A stretch of DNA of 64,000 nucleotides from Poriferisphaera corsica (lineage in GTDB: Bacteria > Planctomycetota > Phycisphaerae > Phycisphaerales > Phycisphaeraceae). Positions 45,410-53,981 of this stretch are shown here, piece by piece. The position numbers and the translations under genes are program-made. The notes under the pieces were generated by a model. The model was not told the origin of the DNA, made no database searches, and saw only the letters and a list, made by a program, of their open reading frames with translations. Numbering within the stretch: position 1 is the first letter of the stretch; each line of letters opens with the position of its first letter. The stretch spans positions 1,906,175 through 1,970,174 of the forward strand of contig NZ_CP036425.1 of NCBI RefSeq assembly GCF_007747445.1. Reading direction: 5' to 3'.

Positions 45410-46414
45410 TTATGAGCAGCATTCACATTGTGTGTGGCCTTGTGCGTCTGCGATCACATTTGCAACGTTGAGGCCGTCTGCGAATGTGGCGAGGTCGCTT
45501 TCTGTGCCGTTGGTAATTTTCTCGACGAAAGCTTTGAGTTGGCCGCCGAAGCGTCCGGGTTGATCGCCTAGGTTGATTTCTTCGATGCCTTCAACGCCTG
45601 CGGTTTGTTTTGAGACGATGTTTGGTTTGCAGTAGTCGTAAGCAAAGCTTGCTTTTTCAGTGACGACATTGACTTGGAATCGCATCGCTTCATTCCAGCC
45701 TGAATTGATTGTTCCGGCGACAGGCAGTTCGGATTTATCGGTTGCTGCGACTAGGACGGTGGCATTAGATTCGCCACGGCCTTCCCATCCATTGAAGAGA
45801 ACGGCGCCGACGAGTTCGGGTGTCCCTGCGAGGTATTGGAACATGTCGAGGCTGTGGCATGCGGTATCGATGAGAGAGCCGCCGCCGCTGACTTTGGGGT
45901 CAGACATCCAGTGATCTTTCATTTGCGGTGCCGGTGCGGCGAAGGTGTTTTCGACGCGTACGAGACGGCCAAAATCGCCGGACTCTACGAGCTTTTTGAT
46001 GTGCGTGATGCCGGATTCAAATCGATGGCAATATGCAATCGCACAAGTGATTTGAGGGTTTTGTGCTGCAAGCTGGGTCAGCTTTTCGGCGTCTTCAAGC
46101 GTGCTGGCGATTGGTTTTTCCATCAGCACATGCATTTTGTTCTTTATTGCAGCCTCTACGATTGGGAGGCGTACTGAAGGTGGTGTGCAGATGATGACAG
46201 CATCGATTGTGGAGGCGATGGCTGAATCTGCAAGAACCTCTTCAAAGTTGGTATATGCTTTGGCGTCGAGATTTGTAGCTAATTTTTGGGCTACCTCCAG
46301 ATTGGGGTCTGCGATCGCTGTGATCTTGACTGAACTGCTTAGGAAGTTTGCTGCATCAATGTGTGCTGCTGCAATTCCACCCGCACCTATAAGACATATA
46401 CTTGTTTGTTTCAT
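45410..46414 (-). CDS. Gfo/Idh/MocA-family NAD(P)-dependent oxidoreductase
   Basis: 334 residues. The N-terminal Rossmann fold reads CLIGAGGIAAAHIDAA, then AVIICTPPSVR and HVLMEKPIASTLEDAEKL, the usual catalytic-Lys EKP motif. CYCHRFESGI is typical of the alpha/beta substrate domain, with GGGSLIDTACHSLDM as the His-containing segment. Substrate probably a sugar or inositol derivative, not decided. No sugar-transport genes beside it. A good terminator follows; an AT-rich 350-base leader precedes it. Confidence 0.92.
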   Translation of the reverse strand: MKQTSICLIGAGGIAAAHIDAANFLSSSVKITAIADPNLEVAQKLATNLDAKAYTNFEEVLADSAIASTIDAVIICTPPSVRLPIVEAAIKNKMHVLMEKPIASTLEDAEKLTQLAAQNPQITCAIAYCHRFESGITHIKKLVESGDFGRLVRVENTFAAPAPQMKDHWMSDPKVSGGGSLIDTACHSLDMFQYLAGTPELVGAVLFNGWEGRGESNATVLVAATDKSELPVAGTINSGWNEAMRFQVNVVTEKASFAYDYCKPNIVSKQTAGVEGIEEINLGDQPGRFGGQLKAFVEKITNGTESDLATFADGLNVANVIADAQGHTQCECCS

Positions 46415-46558
46415 AGTTTCTGGATTTTAGCAAATGTTTTTTGTTATGGAATATGTAAACAACATAAAAAGAAAAAAAAGTAATTTAGATTATAAGTCTT
46501 TTATTAATAAGGGAATGTGATTTAAAAGTATTTGTGTATTACGCGAATTGTTTGTGCT

Positions 46559-46624
46559 GACGCCGTTATTTGATTGGGTATAACGTTGCTCGATAGACCT
46601 GGAACTTCCAGTTTTAATGGCGTC
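46559..46624. other. Possible three-way junction RNA element in the gap upstream of the Gfo/Idh gene
   Basis: GACGCC (46559-46564) pairs with GGCGTC (46619-46624); inside, GTTAT pairs with ATAAC (46565-46569 with 46580-46584) and CTGG with CCAG (46599-46602 with 46608-46611). It could lie in the minus-strand leader of the Gfo/Idh gene, 145 bases before its start. The inner helices are short. The rest of 46415-46765 is AT-rich and without a gene. Confidence 0.25.
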
Positions 46625-46711
46625 GTCTGATTATAAATGTATTAAATAAAATTACTTAAAATGTTTCAATGGTCTTATATTCATCCGTTTCGGTTGGAAT
46701 TCGCATTGCGC

Positions 46712-46745
46712 AAAAAAAAGCAGGTCAATTGACCTGCTTTTGTAT
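46712..46745. terminator. Terminator of the HEAT-repeat gene, palindromic
   Basis: Perfect stem AAAGCAGGTC / GACCTGCTTT with an AATT loop and a run of eight T on the minus strand; some T also on the + strand. Confidence 0.88.
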
Positions 46746-46765
46746 TTATTAAATGTGTGTGACGC

Positions 46766-48928
46766 TTACTTCAGGATCGCTTTGACAGCTTCTGAGGTAG
46801 GCATTGCCAAGGCACCATAAGTTTTGGCAGCAGTGATTGCGACTTCATCAGAGCCTTCTTGGGCGAGCTTATGAATTGCAGCTGCTTGTGCACTGGTCAA
46901 TTGGTTGCCGAATGCGTTAGCACTCTCTGCGAGGCTGTCGAAGAGAGCGAGCTTGAGATCGCCAGATGCTTCGAGAGCAGCTTGTGCAATTGCTCGTTGT
47001 GCTTCAGTGTCGTTCATAAGAGCGAGTACTGAGGCGGCTTCTTCAGCGATTTCGAGACGTGCGTCGCTTAGAGCGGCTACGAGAGCTGCTTGTGCGTCGG
47101 TCACATTGAAGATCGCATCGGAACCAAGTGCCATATCGTAGAGGATTGCGAGTGCGTCAAGTGCGTTCTCGGTGGCTTCCTCTTCGCTGATTGCTTCACC
47201 GGCGTATGCCTGTGCTGCGGTCTCAACGGCAGTTCTGATTCCTTCAGCGTCATCAGAATTAACGGTAACGAAGACCCGACCGATTCTAGAAGCCCAGTCG
47301 GAGGTCTGTACCTGATTGCTAGCATCGGTAGCCACAATAAATGGTACAGCACCGAGTTTGTAATCAGCGTTGGTTAATTCGTATAGACCCTTTGTGTCTT
47401 CGAATGCTACATCTGTGAAGAGTAGATCGACGGCAGCGGTCTTGTTGAGCTCAGGTTTGATTTCATCGTAGCTTGTGCCGCCGAAGACGTCGTAACCGAG
47501 TTCGCTGAGCATCGCGATTTTGCTGTTGAGTGATTCCTGGTCTTTGGCGATGACCAAAGCAGTTTTCACATCAGTCGAGCGGATCGCTTCAGCGAGGATT
47601 GGAACAACGCGGAAGGAAGCATTGAAAGCTTCTTCAGGGCGAGCGTTTGCAAGCGTGACGGCTGCTGAGAAGCGTACGCGGGCATCTGGGTATGAGAGTG
47701 CTGCGAGCAATGGCTGAACTGCTTTGCCACGGTTGACGAGTGCATCGGTTCCTGCTGTTTGAGAGAGGATATCGATGGCATCAAGTGCGAGGGTAGCATC
47801 GCGGTCAAGGATTGCTTTCGCGAGTACATCGTGCATACGGTCTGGGCCAGCGAGCATGCCGTAGTATGAGGCAGGCTGCATGTCCGGGCCGTAGCTCGGA
47901 TCGATGGCGCCATCAGCAAGCTTGTTTTCACGACGAAGGTTCGCAGTGAGGTAGAGGCTGAGAGCGTTATCGAGGTTGTTATTGATCTCAAGAGCGCGTT
48001 TAGCGGAACGCATGGCGAGGATGTCGCCGTAGATTTCGCCGGGAACTGGTGTGGCGAGTAGGCCGAGCTTGTCGGTGTACTGCCAGAGAATTCCGGTTTC
48101 GCTGGATGGGTCGTAACCCATTAGCGTTTCGCCCTTGGTTGTCAGATTGTATTGCTGCTGACCAAGGAAGAAGTAGAGATTGGCAGCGTCGAGTTCGGTT
48201 GAGATGCCGGCTGAATTAGCAAGCTTCTCGAAAGCGATTTTGGCAACCTGTTTGGCGGAAGCATCGGTCTTTGGATTTTCGATGACTTCTTTGAGCTGTG
48301 GCATGGCTTGTGGGTAGCCAATTTCAGCGAGGATCTGAGCAACTTGAGCCTGAGTCACTGGGTCGAGACCTGTGATGGCGGTTGTCAGTGGGGTGACCAT
48401 AGGTTGGCCGACGGCGATCATCGCTTCGACAACGTATGGGTGAAGATTAGTCTTGGTATCGTCACGTAAGGTTTCCAAGAGCTGTGGGGCGGCGTACTGG
48501 CCTGCATTTGTGAGTCGGGCGACTGCATTGCGATATTGCCGCTGACCTTGTGCGAGAAGCTCGATGTCTTCTGCGATTCGGTCTGCATTGCGGCTAAGCG
48601 CGGTGCGAGCTGCCTGAATGCGAGTATCGAGCTGCTGAGCGACATCCTTGATGTCAGCAACGCGAGCTGCACGTAGCAGGTTTTGCTCGTAGTTTTTGTA
48701 GTCGCCTTCTTCTACAATTTTGAGAAGTGTGGCGTCATTGACTTGCTCAAGCAGGGCTTGGCCGGCTGCTTGCGCGAGGTCTGGACGAGCAATTAGAACG
48801 TAGTGATTAAAATCAGCCCAGAGAGACTTGGAATCCTGCTGTTGTGCAGATACCGAAGCGATCTGGCCGCCGATGAGGTTGATAGACACAATCGACGCGC
48901 CGAGCATCAAAGCGAATGGTCGCTGCAT
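46766..48928 (-). CDS. Secreted HEAT-repeat protein with receiver-like segment
   Basis: 720 residues. A signal peptide (MQRPFALMLGASIVSINLIG) ends near ASVSAQQQ. HEAT-type alpha repeats occupy about 120-240, 370-450 and the C-terminal part 600-720 (for example DARVRFSAAVTLAN, DARLEIAEEAASVLALM). Between them (about 455-590) a segment reads ALVIAKDQESLNSKIAMLSE ... DLLFTDVAFED, which resembles a response-regulator receiver fold with an Asp at the phosphoacceptor position. This is unexpected in an exported protein. GGAG precedes ATG 48928. A long leader to a promoter was not resolved. Role unknown; probably structural or scaffolding in the periplasm. Confidence 0.8.
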   Translation of the reverse strand: MQRPFALMLGASIVSINLIGGQIASVSAQQQDSKSLWADFNHYVLIARPDLAQAAGQALLEQVNDATLLKIVEEGDYKNYEQNLLRAARVADIKDVAQQLDTRIQAARTALSRNADRIAEDIELLAQGQRQYRNAVARLTNAGQYAAPQLLETLRDDTKTNLHPYVVEAMIAVGQPMVTPLTTAITGLDPVTQAQVAQILAEIGYPQAMPQLKEVIENPKTDASAKQVAKIAFEKLANSAGISTELDAANLYFFLGQQQYNLTTKGETLMGYDPSSETGILWQYTDKLGLLATPVPGEIYGDILAMRSAKRALEINNNLDNALSLYLTANLRRENKLADGAIDPSYGPDMQPASYYGMLAGPDRMHDVLAKAILDRDATLALDAIDILSQTAGTDALVNRGKAVQPLLAALSYPDARVRFSAAVTLANARPEEAFNASFRVVPILAEAIRSTDVKTALVIAKDQESLNSKIAMLSELGYDVFGGTSYDEIKPELNKTAAVDLLFTDVAFEDTKGLYELTNADYKLGAVPFIVATDASNQVQTSDWASRIGRVFVTVNSDDAEGIRTAVETAAQAYAGEAISEEEATENALDALAILYDMALGSDAIFNVTDAQAALVAALSDARLEIAEEAASVLALMNDTEAQRAIAQAALEASGDLKLALFDSLAESANAFGNQLTSAQAAAIHKLAQEGSDEVAITAAKTYGALAMPTSEAVKAILK

Positions 48929-49169
48929 GGGAAAACTCCATTTTCTATAACGTCGGTAATGACCGCAATCTATCGGAGGTTACGTGAATCGTCAACCCTT
49001 CAGAGACGTGTTTGTGTGTTTATATTTCGTCTTGGGGTGGAATGGTGGCTCTCAAGCAGGCAAATTAGACAAAAATGACTGTGATGTTGCTGATTTGTAG
49101 GGGTCAGAAATGACTTTGTGAAGTGCTTGTTTGGAGCGTGCGACTGGGCTTCACATATGAAATGTGGTT

Positions 49170-49724
49170 ATGATCTGTGGCATGTGGACTACGATTGCGA
49201 TTGTGCTGATCATTTTGGGGCTGTTACTGGTGAATGCCATTGGCGTATTGATGGTTGCATTCCAGTTGCCGGGTACGTGGCTGATCTTGATTGCAACGGG
49301 GACTGCGGCGTGGCTGCGCTGGGATGATGTGGGGGGATGGGGGCATTTGGGTTGGTGGGTCATAGGCATCTTGTTTTTTCTCGCAATTCTTGGCGAAATC
49401 ATAGAATTTGTTGCGGGAGCATTAGGGGCTGGGAAGGCGGGAGCGTCAAAACGAGCGATGGTGGGGGCTGTTTTTGGTGGTGTTGCGGGTGCGATTTTAG
49501 GCACAATATTCTTATGGTTTATTCCGATTATTGGAACGCTGATCGGAGCTGCGGTTGGTGCGGGAGTGGGCTCATTCCTGGGTGATCTATGGGCGGGACG
49601 AGAGATCAAAAATGCGTTAGAGGGGGGGAAAGGCGCTGCGATTGGTCGGTTCTGGGGTGCATTGGGCAAAATCATTGTGGCTGGGATCATGTGGTTAGTC
49701 GTCTTGATTGGGGTTTTGATTTGA
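49170..49724 (+). CDS. DUF456 family membrane protein
   Basis: 184 residues with several Gly/Ala/Ile-rich membrane helices and the DUF456 layout: LLLVNAIGVLMVAFQLPGTW, then FFLAILGEIIEFVAG, then glycine-zipper-like helices (GAVFGGVAGAILGTI, LIGAAVGAGVGSF). Family function is unknown. The start is uncertain: GTG 49164, ATG 49170 or ATG 49182 (MWTTIAI), none with a strong Shine-Dalgarno. It stands divergent from the HEAT-repeat gene and is followed by a 196-base gap without a visible terminator. Confidence 0.85.
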   Translation: MICGMWTTIAIVLIILGLLLVNAIGVLMVAFQLPGTWLILIATGTAAWLRWDDVGGWGHLGWWVIGILFFLAILGEIIEFVAGALGAGKAGASKRAMVGAVFGGVAGAILGTIFLWFIPIIGTLIGAAVGAGVGSFLGDLWAGREIKNALEGGKGAAIGRFWGALGKIIVAGIMWLVVLIGVLI

Positions 49725-49920
49725 ATTGGTTGGATAGGGCTAGGGATTGGTCGCGATCTTGTACAATAAAGCTAGTCAGATGGGGGCTTTGCATATATTG
49801 TGGTGCAGCGTGATAATTGCTGATAGTTCTATGGTTGCGCGTAGGTTGAGTTGGGGGTAAATAGTGTTGCGGCTTAAGGATGGGTCGCTGATTTGAAACC
49901 CAGAATGAAGTTGCCGGTTT

Positions 49921-51480
49921 ATGCTTAAGTTTCAGGTATTTAATGGTTCTGTTCCTGCTGCAAGTTGGTCTTTGCGGAATGCTTATCTGATTGGTTCGGA
50001 TAACAATGCAATGCGTTGTGAGGTCAGCTTCGAACCGGGTGAGATTGTGTGTGAGAAGCGGGATTCTGGGGCATGCGCTCTCGCGCTTCAGCATCGTGTT
50101 GGAGATTTGGGTGAGATGACGTTGCAGACGTGCTTGTTGCCAGAGCGTGAGGAGCCATATCTGCTGACACTGGAGTTGGCGCGACACAGATTGATGACGC
50201 TTTATACAAAACTCGAAGATTGGGCGATGTTCGATCTCGAAGAAGATCATGCTGTTACAAAGCGGACTGAGTTTGCGAAGCAGCGGTTTATTGAAGCGAT
50301 CAGTTTGCAGCACGACGAGCCTGCTAAGGCGGATCAGTTGGCATTTGAATCACTGATGGCGTCGATTGATGGTACGGAAGAGTTGGCGTTAGCGCACTCG
50401 GAATTGCTGCTTAATAAACGTGTGAGTACGTCTTCATTGCCTGCTGCACCGATCACTTGCCGTGTGAATCACGATGAAGCTCATGAGAAATTACGCGGTG
50501 GTGTGAGTAAGCATTTTGATATGGTTTATGTGCCGACTCCTTGGAAGACGGTTGCGCCAGAGGAGAATGTGTTTAAGTGGAATAAGGTAGATTCCTGGAC
50601 TGATTGGGCGAGATCGATTGGTAAGCCAATTATGGCAGGGCCGTTGATCAGCTTTGATCCTGCAAATCTGCCTGACTGGATCTACATCTGGGAGCATGAT
50701 TATGACACAGTTCGGGATTTGGTTTATGAGCACGTTGAGCGAATGGTGATGCGTTACCGTGATTCGGTCACTGTTTGGAATGTGATCAGCGGTTTGCATG
50801 TGAATTCACACTTTACGTTCAATTTCGAGCAGTTGATGGATCTGACACGAATGACGACGATGTTGGTGAAGAAGCTGCAGCCGAATGTGAAGGTCATGGT
50901 CGAACTACGTCAGCCGTTTGGGGAGTATTTTGCGAAAAGTCCAAGATCTATTCCGACTTTGATGTATGCAGATTTACTAGTTCAGTCTGGTATCAATTTC
51001 GATTTGCTTGGGTTGAAATTTCCAATGGGTCAAGCTGTTGCTGGGCAGTATACGCGTGATTTGATGCAGATCAGCAATATGATGGATGCTTTCAGTCATT
51101 TTGGTAAGCCGTTGGCATTGACGGTTGGTGTGCCTAGTGAACCTGTCACGCAGATGATGATTGCATCCAATGACAATGATGAAGTCGATGCGAATAGTGG
51201 TTACTGGCGCCGGCCATGGTCGCAAACAGTTCAGAGTCACTGGCTAGAAGCGGTGTACCAGATAGCGCTTAGTAAGCCGTTTGTTGAGACTGTGGTATGG
51301 GACGCTCTAGTCGATCATCCGGAGATTGAGTTGCCTTTATCAGGGTTGATTGATGAAGAACTCCAACCAAAAGCAGGTTTACAGCGATTAATTGGTTTCC
51401 GTAAACAAATTATGAACGCTGAGCAGCATATTGAATCCGCTCAGTTAAATGAAGAAACACAGATGGGTGATAGCGTTTGA
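49921..51480 (+). CDS. GH10-fold protein lacking both catalytic glutamates (pseudoenzyme)
   Basis: 519 residues, no signal peptide, so cytoplasmic. The N-terminal about 170 residues hold a beta-rich domain; the rest matches the GH10 xylanase barrel order: APEENVFKWNKVDSWTDWAR, LPDWIYIWEHD, then VTVWNVISGLH where GH10 enzymes have WDVVNE, and GKPLALTVGVPSE where they have ITELD. Both the acid/base and the nucleophile Glu positions are therefore changed. It probably binds a polysaccharide or acts as a regulator rather than hydrolysing. It ends 23 bases before the ComEA-like gene. The fold call is good; the non-catalytic call depends on this alignment. Confidence 0.75.
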   Translation: MLKFQVFNGSVPAASWSLRNAYLIGSDNNAMRCEVSFEPGEIVCEKRDSGACALALQHRVGDLGEMTLQTCLLPEREEPYLLTLELARHRLMTLYTKLEDWAMFDLEEDHAVTKRTEFAKQRFIEAISLQHDEPAKADQLAFESLMASIDGTEELALAHSELLLNKRVSTSSLPAAPITCRVNHDEAHEKLRGGVSKHFDMVYVPTPWKTVAPEENVFKWNKVDSWTDWARSIGKPIMAGPLISFDPANLPDWIYIWEHDYDTVRDLVYEHVERMVMRYRDSVTVWNVISGLHVNSHFTFNFEQLMDLTRMTTMLVKKLQPNVKVMVELRQPFGEYFAKSPRSIPTLMYADLLVQSGINFDLLGLKFPMGQAVAGQYTRDLMQISNMMDAFSHFGKPLALTVGVPSEPVTQMMIASNDNDEVDANSGYWRRPWSQTVQSHWLEAVYQIALSKPFVETVVWDALVDHPEIELPLSGLIDEELQPKAGLQRLIGFRKQIMNAEQHIESAQLNEETQMGDSV

Positions 51481-51503
51481 ATCCGCGTCGATGATGGGGC
51501 TGA

Positions 51504-51848
51504 ATGAGTAAGAAAGTGATTAAAGCGGGTGTCGGCTGGGCTTTGGCGACGACTGTATTGTTGCAGTTTTTGCTGGTTGTTTATTGGTTTGCAAAGCCAA
51601 TACGTATTGGCGAATCACGGTGTAATAATGTTGGCTTTAAGTTAAATATCAATGAAGTATCAAAAGAAATGTTAACTATTTTACCTCGCGTTGGGCCAGC
51701 TATCGCTGAAAATATCGTGTTGTATCGTGAGGCAAACGGTAGATTTGAGCAAGCTGAGGATTTAGAGAACGTGCATCGTATTGGGCTGAAAACGCGGCGG
51801 TTGATAGAGCCATATATTACTTTTGATGGTGCTGAAGATATCCAATAA
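51504..51848 (+). CDS. ComEA-like helix-hairpin-helix membrane protein
   Basis: 114 residues. One N-terminal membrane helix (VGWALATTVLLQFLLVVYW) then a ComEA-type double HhH domain: LNINEVSKEMLTILPRVGPA and GRFEQAEDLENVHRIGLKT. ComEA binds DNA at the surface in natural competence; stand-alone ComEA-like proteins are common and often of other use. It follows the GH10-fold gene by 23 bases on the same strand and may be co-transcribed with it. The rnpB gene converges from the other side. Confidence 0.88.
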   Translation: MSKKVIKAGVGWALATTVLLQFLLVVYWFAKPIRIGESRCNNVGFKLNINEVSKEMLTILPRVGPAIAENIVLYREANGRFEQAEDLENVHRIGLKTRRLIEPYITFDGAEDIQ

Positions 51849-51863
51849 TTAATAGTGCAATGA

Positions 51864-51895
51864 AAAACCCTGCCTTAATTAAAAGACAGGGTTTT
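51864..51895 (-). terminator. Intrinsic terminator of rnpB
   Basis: On the minus strand AAAACCCTG ... CAGGGTTTTT forms a stem with a T tail, directly after the RNA's closing helix. Confidence 0.85.
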
Positions 51896-51896
51896 G

Positions 51897-52274
51897 TGAT
51901 GCCTGCTTGTAAGCCGAGTTCTGTACCCGTTGAGGGTGGCGACCATTTCTCTAGGCCTGCTGTTGCCAGCAGGCTCAAGCAACCTACCCGTCCCCATTAC
52001 GCCCGGACAGAGCGCGTTGCGGAGCAACTGGAGACTGCTTGGTCTTGCACGCGGTGGGGCTTGCCATGCCTAATCTGTCACCAGATCAGCGGTGCGCTCT
52101 TACCGCACCATTTCACCCTTACCTTGCAAAGCAAGGCGGTATTATTTCTGTGGCGCTATCCCTCGCATGATCGTCGCCAACCATGCGGGTGGGTGTTACC
52201 CACCACCGATGTCCTATCGAGCTCGGACTTTCCTCGTACATGCGAACATGCACGCGGCCGCCCGGCAGGCATCA
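51897..52274 (-). ncRNA. rnpB: RNase P RNA (bacterial type A)
   Basis: Ribozyme that cuts the 5' leader from pre-tRNAs. About 378 nt, with ends set by a perfect 10-bp closing helix (TGATGCCTGC / GCAGGCATCA). On the minus strand the universal core GAGGAAAGTCCGAGCTC follows the first helix, GGTAAGGGTGAAATGGTGCG lies in the middle, and ACAGAACTCGGCTTAC precedes the 3' end; all three match the conserved core. A TAAGAT -10 element (52281-52286) lies just upstream of the 5' end. A terminator follows. Any frames read across it are spurious. Confidence 0.97.
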
Positions 52275-52362
52275 CGCAATATCTTAGCAGGTATTCAGAA
52301 ATGTGGGATATTGAAGGAGTTACATAAGTAATTTTTATAGGTTTCGGTTATGATCTGGAATT

Positions 52363-53382
52363 ATGAAAGAGCAGGATTCTGCAAAACGAGTCATTGTTTG
52401 GGCGGATTCGCGGCAAATTGCGTGGTGTCGGGACGTGGTTGCGTGTTTAGGTGATGCGATCAAAGTTGTGGGTATTGGTGGGGAACGCAATAATGATGTT
52501 GTTGGATTTGCAGATGAATTGGGGTGTGAATTTACAGATGATTTGCGGCAACTTTTAATTGAGCAGCATGCCGATTACTTGCTTAATGCAATAGGTAAGC
52601 CAATGGATCTCGATGATCTCGCGACCGCTTGCCAGCAAGGTGTCGCTGTTTTGTCGCCTGAACCATTTGCCGCAACACTTCAGGAGTACAATGCGGTTGA
52701 AGAGTTGATTAAAAAAGCGGCTCAAAATGCCCGCTTGATTCGAGTGCCAGCCTTTGTACGTAGCGAAGGATATCTATCAGCGGCGAACCCACAAGAAGTT
52801 TTGGGTGTTCAGCGTATTGTTCGTGTCGCGAATATTGGGCGCGTTGGGACGCTAAGTCTTTTTGCAAGACTCTATGATGCGTGGTTTACCGCATTGCGAT
52901 TTGTGGAAATGCCGGGATCTGTCGATGCTTCATTGGTTGGGGCGCTTGGAGATGTGCCAGAGCAGTTGAATCATTTGACAGGGACATTGTCCTGCCATGC
53001 GAGGCTTTTTGATAATGGTGCTGCACTCATACAAGTCTCTGATCGGGCAGGTCAAAGTTGCAGATCACTTCATGTATTGGGTGATGACGCTGAATTGACG
53101 GTTGGTGAAAATGGGTACGATTTGCGTCATACAGCAAATGATGGGGATGAGAATCCTGCGGGTGGGGTGATTGATCATGTGGATGATTCTGGGAATGTTA
53201 CGTTTATTCAACAGGTTGCCGCCCAATGGCAGGGCCTGATGGATGAAGTGGCTATTAGTAATGATGAGACGAAGCATGAAATCCCCAATGGCCGCGAGGT
53301 ATTGGCTTGCTGCTTGGCGACATTATTGAGTGCCAGAACTGGGCAGCCTGAATCGCCGAAAAGAGCATTAGAGATGGGTTGA
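52363..53382 (+). CDS. Divergent Gfo/Idh/MocA-like oxidoreductase-fold protein
   Basis: 339 residues. The N-terminal domain resembles a Rossmann fold (KRVIVWADSRQIAWCRDV, DYLLNAIGKPMDLDDLATAC, GVAVLSPEPFAATLQEYN) as in Gfo/Idh proteins, and a second alpha/beta domain follows (RIVRVANIGRVGTLSLFARL). The usual EKP is replaced by SPEPFA and no nucleotide-binding GxGxxG is clear, so NAD(P) binding is doubtful. Function unknown; possibly a degenerate paralogue. It starts 88 bases after the rnpB promoter region, divergent from rnpB. Confidence 0.65.
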   Translation: MKEQDSAKRVIVWADSRQIAWCRDVVACLGDAIKVVGIGGERNNDVVGFADELGCEFTDDLRQLLIEQHADYLLNAIGKPMDLDDLATACQQGVAVLSPEPFAATLQEYNAVEELIKKAAQNARLIRVPAFVRSEGYLSAANPQEVLGVQRIVRVANIGRVGTLSLFARLYDAWFTALRFVEMPGSVDASLVGALGDVPEQLNHLTGTLSCHARLFDNGAALIQVSDRAGQSCRSLHVLGDDAELTVGENGYDLRHTANDGDENPAGGVIDHVDDSGNVTFIQQVAAQWQGLMDEVAISNDETKHEIPNGREVLACCLATLLSARTGQPESPKRALEMG

Positions 53383-53495
53383 TTGTGTTTTAGTAGATGT
53401 GGTTGGCAGATTTGCCCGCAAAAATGACGATATCTTCTGACTAACGGGTGGTTTGTGAATAAAATGCATCTTGATTGGCTGTGAGCATGGTTGAG

Positions 53496-53523
53496 TTGAC
53501 AGTCGCGAAGCGAGTATTAAACT
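53496..53523 (+). promoter_or_regulatory. Promoter before the candidate RNA and tRNA-Gln
   Basis: Perfect -35 TTGACA (53496-53501), 16 bases, then TAAACT (53518-53523). A transcript would begin near 53530. Confidence 0.5.
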
Positions 53524-53529
53524 CTTTGT

Positions 53530-53700
53530 ATCTCAGATTGAGCCGATCGTGATGATGAGCTGGATAAGAAGCTCAGAGGCGCGGACAGGAAATGAGCCTA
53601 TACCCTCCGGCAAGGTACATTTCGAGCAAATGTGAGAAGCCGGACGCCCCTCTTTAACTGGTTGTTCGTCCTGAACAACTGCCAAGAGGCCGTCCTTTGA
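53530..53700 (+). ncRNA. Candidate structured non-coding RNA upstream of tRNA-Gln
   Basis: Three successive hairpins can be drawn. (1) GAGCT / AGCTC near 53557-53575. (2) TCCGG-ACATTT / AAATGT-CCGGA (53606-53644). (3) A long hairpin at about 53642-53695 with GGAC / GTCC, CCTCTT / AAGAGG and GTTGTTC / GAACAAC helices closed by a 5-base loop. No ORF fits. Together with the good promoter this suggests a stable RNA, perhaps co-transcribed with tRNA-Gln. No family recognised. Confidence 0.4.
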
Positions 53701-53718
53701 TGAAAAGATAACGGTAAT

Positions 53719-53789
53719 TGGCCCGTAGTGTAATGGTAACACCCAAGTTTTTGGTACTTGTATTCAAGGTTCGAGTCCTTGCGGGCCAG
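53719..53789 (+). tRNA. tRNA-Gln (TTG)
   Basis: 71 nt. Acceptor TGGCCCG / CGGGCCA with discriminator G, short D arm GTGTAATGGTAACAC, anticodon stem CAAGT / ACTTG with loop TTTTGGT giving TTG, T arm AAGGTTCGAGTCCTT. CCA is not encoded. Typical of bacterial tRNA-Gln, which starts with a weak U-A first pair. Confidence 0.95.
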
Positions 53790-53981
53790 TTTTCTTTCTT
53801 TTCCAGCCAACTCAGTTTTGAGTTTGTGAAGGATTGTCTATTTGGCCTAGACCATTCGACATGTAATCCTTTAGAAATGGCTGGTGATGGCCTGCTTTGT
53901 TTTGCACAGGTCAGTGTGAAACAAGACAGGTTTTTAATGCTGCTGTACCTGCAGTGAGCGAATGACGGAAGGAAAAAGAAG

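Noticed and set aside
51860-52331. Open frames of 155 and 79 codons on the + strand
   Set aside because: They lie across the RNase P RNA gene; the conserved RNA core explains the sequence.
53598-53810. Minus-strand frame across the tRNA-Gln gene
   Set aside because: It runs through the tRNA and through the hairpins of the candidate RNA.
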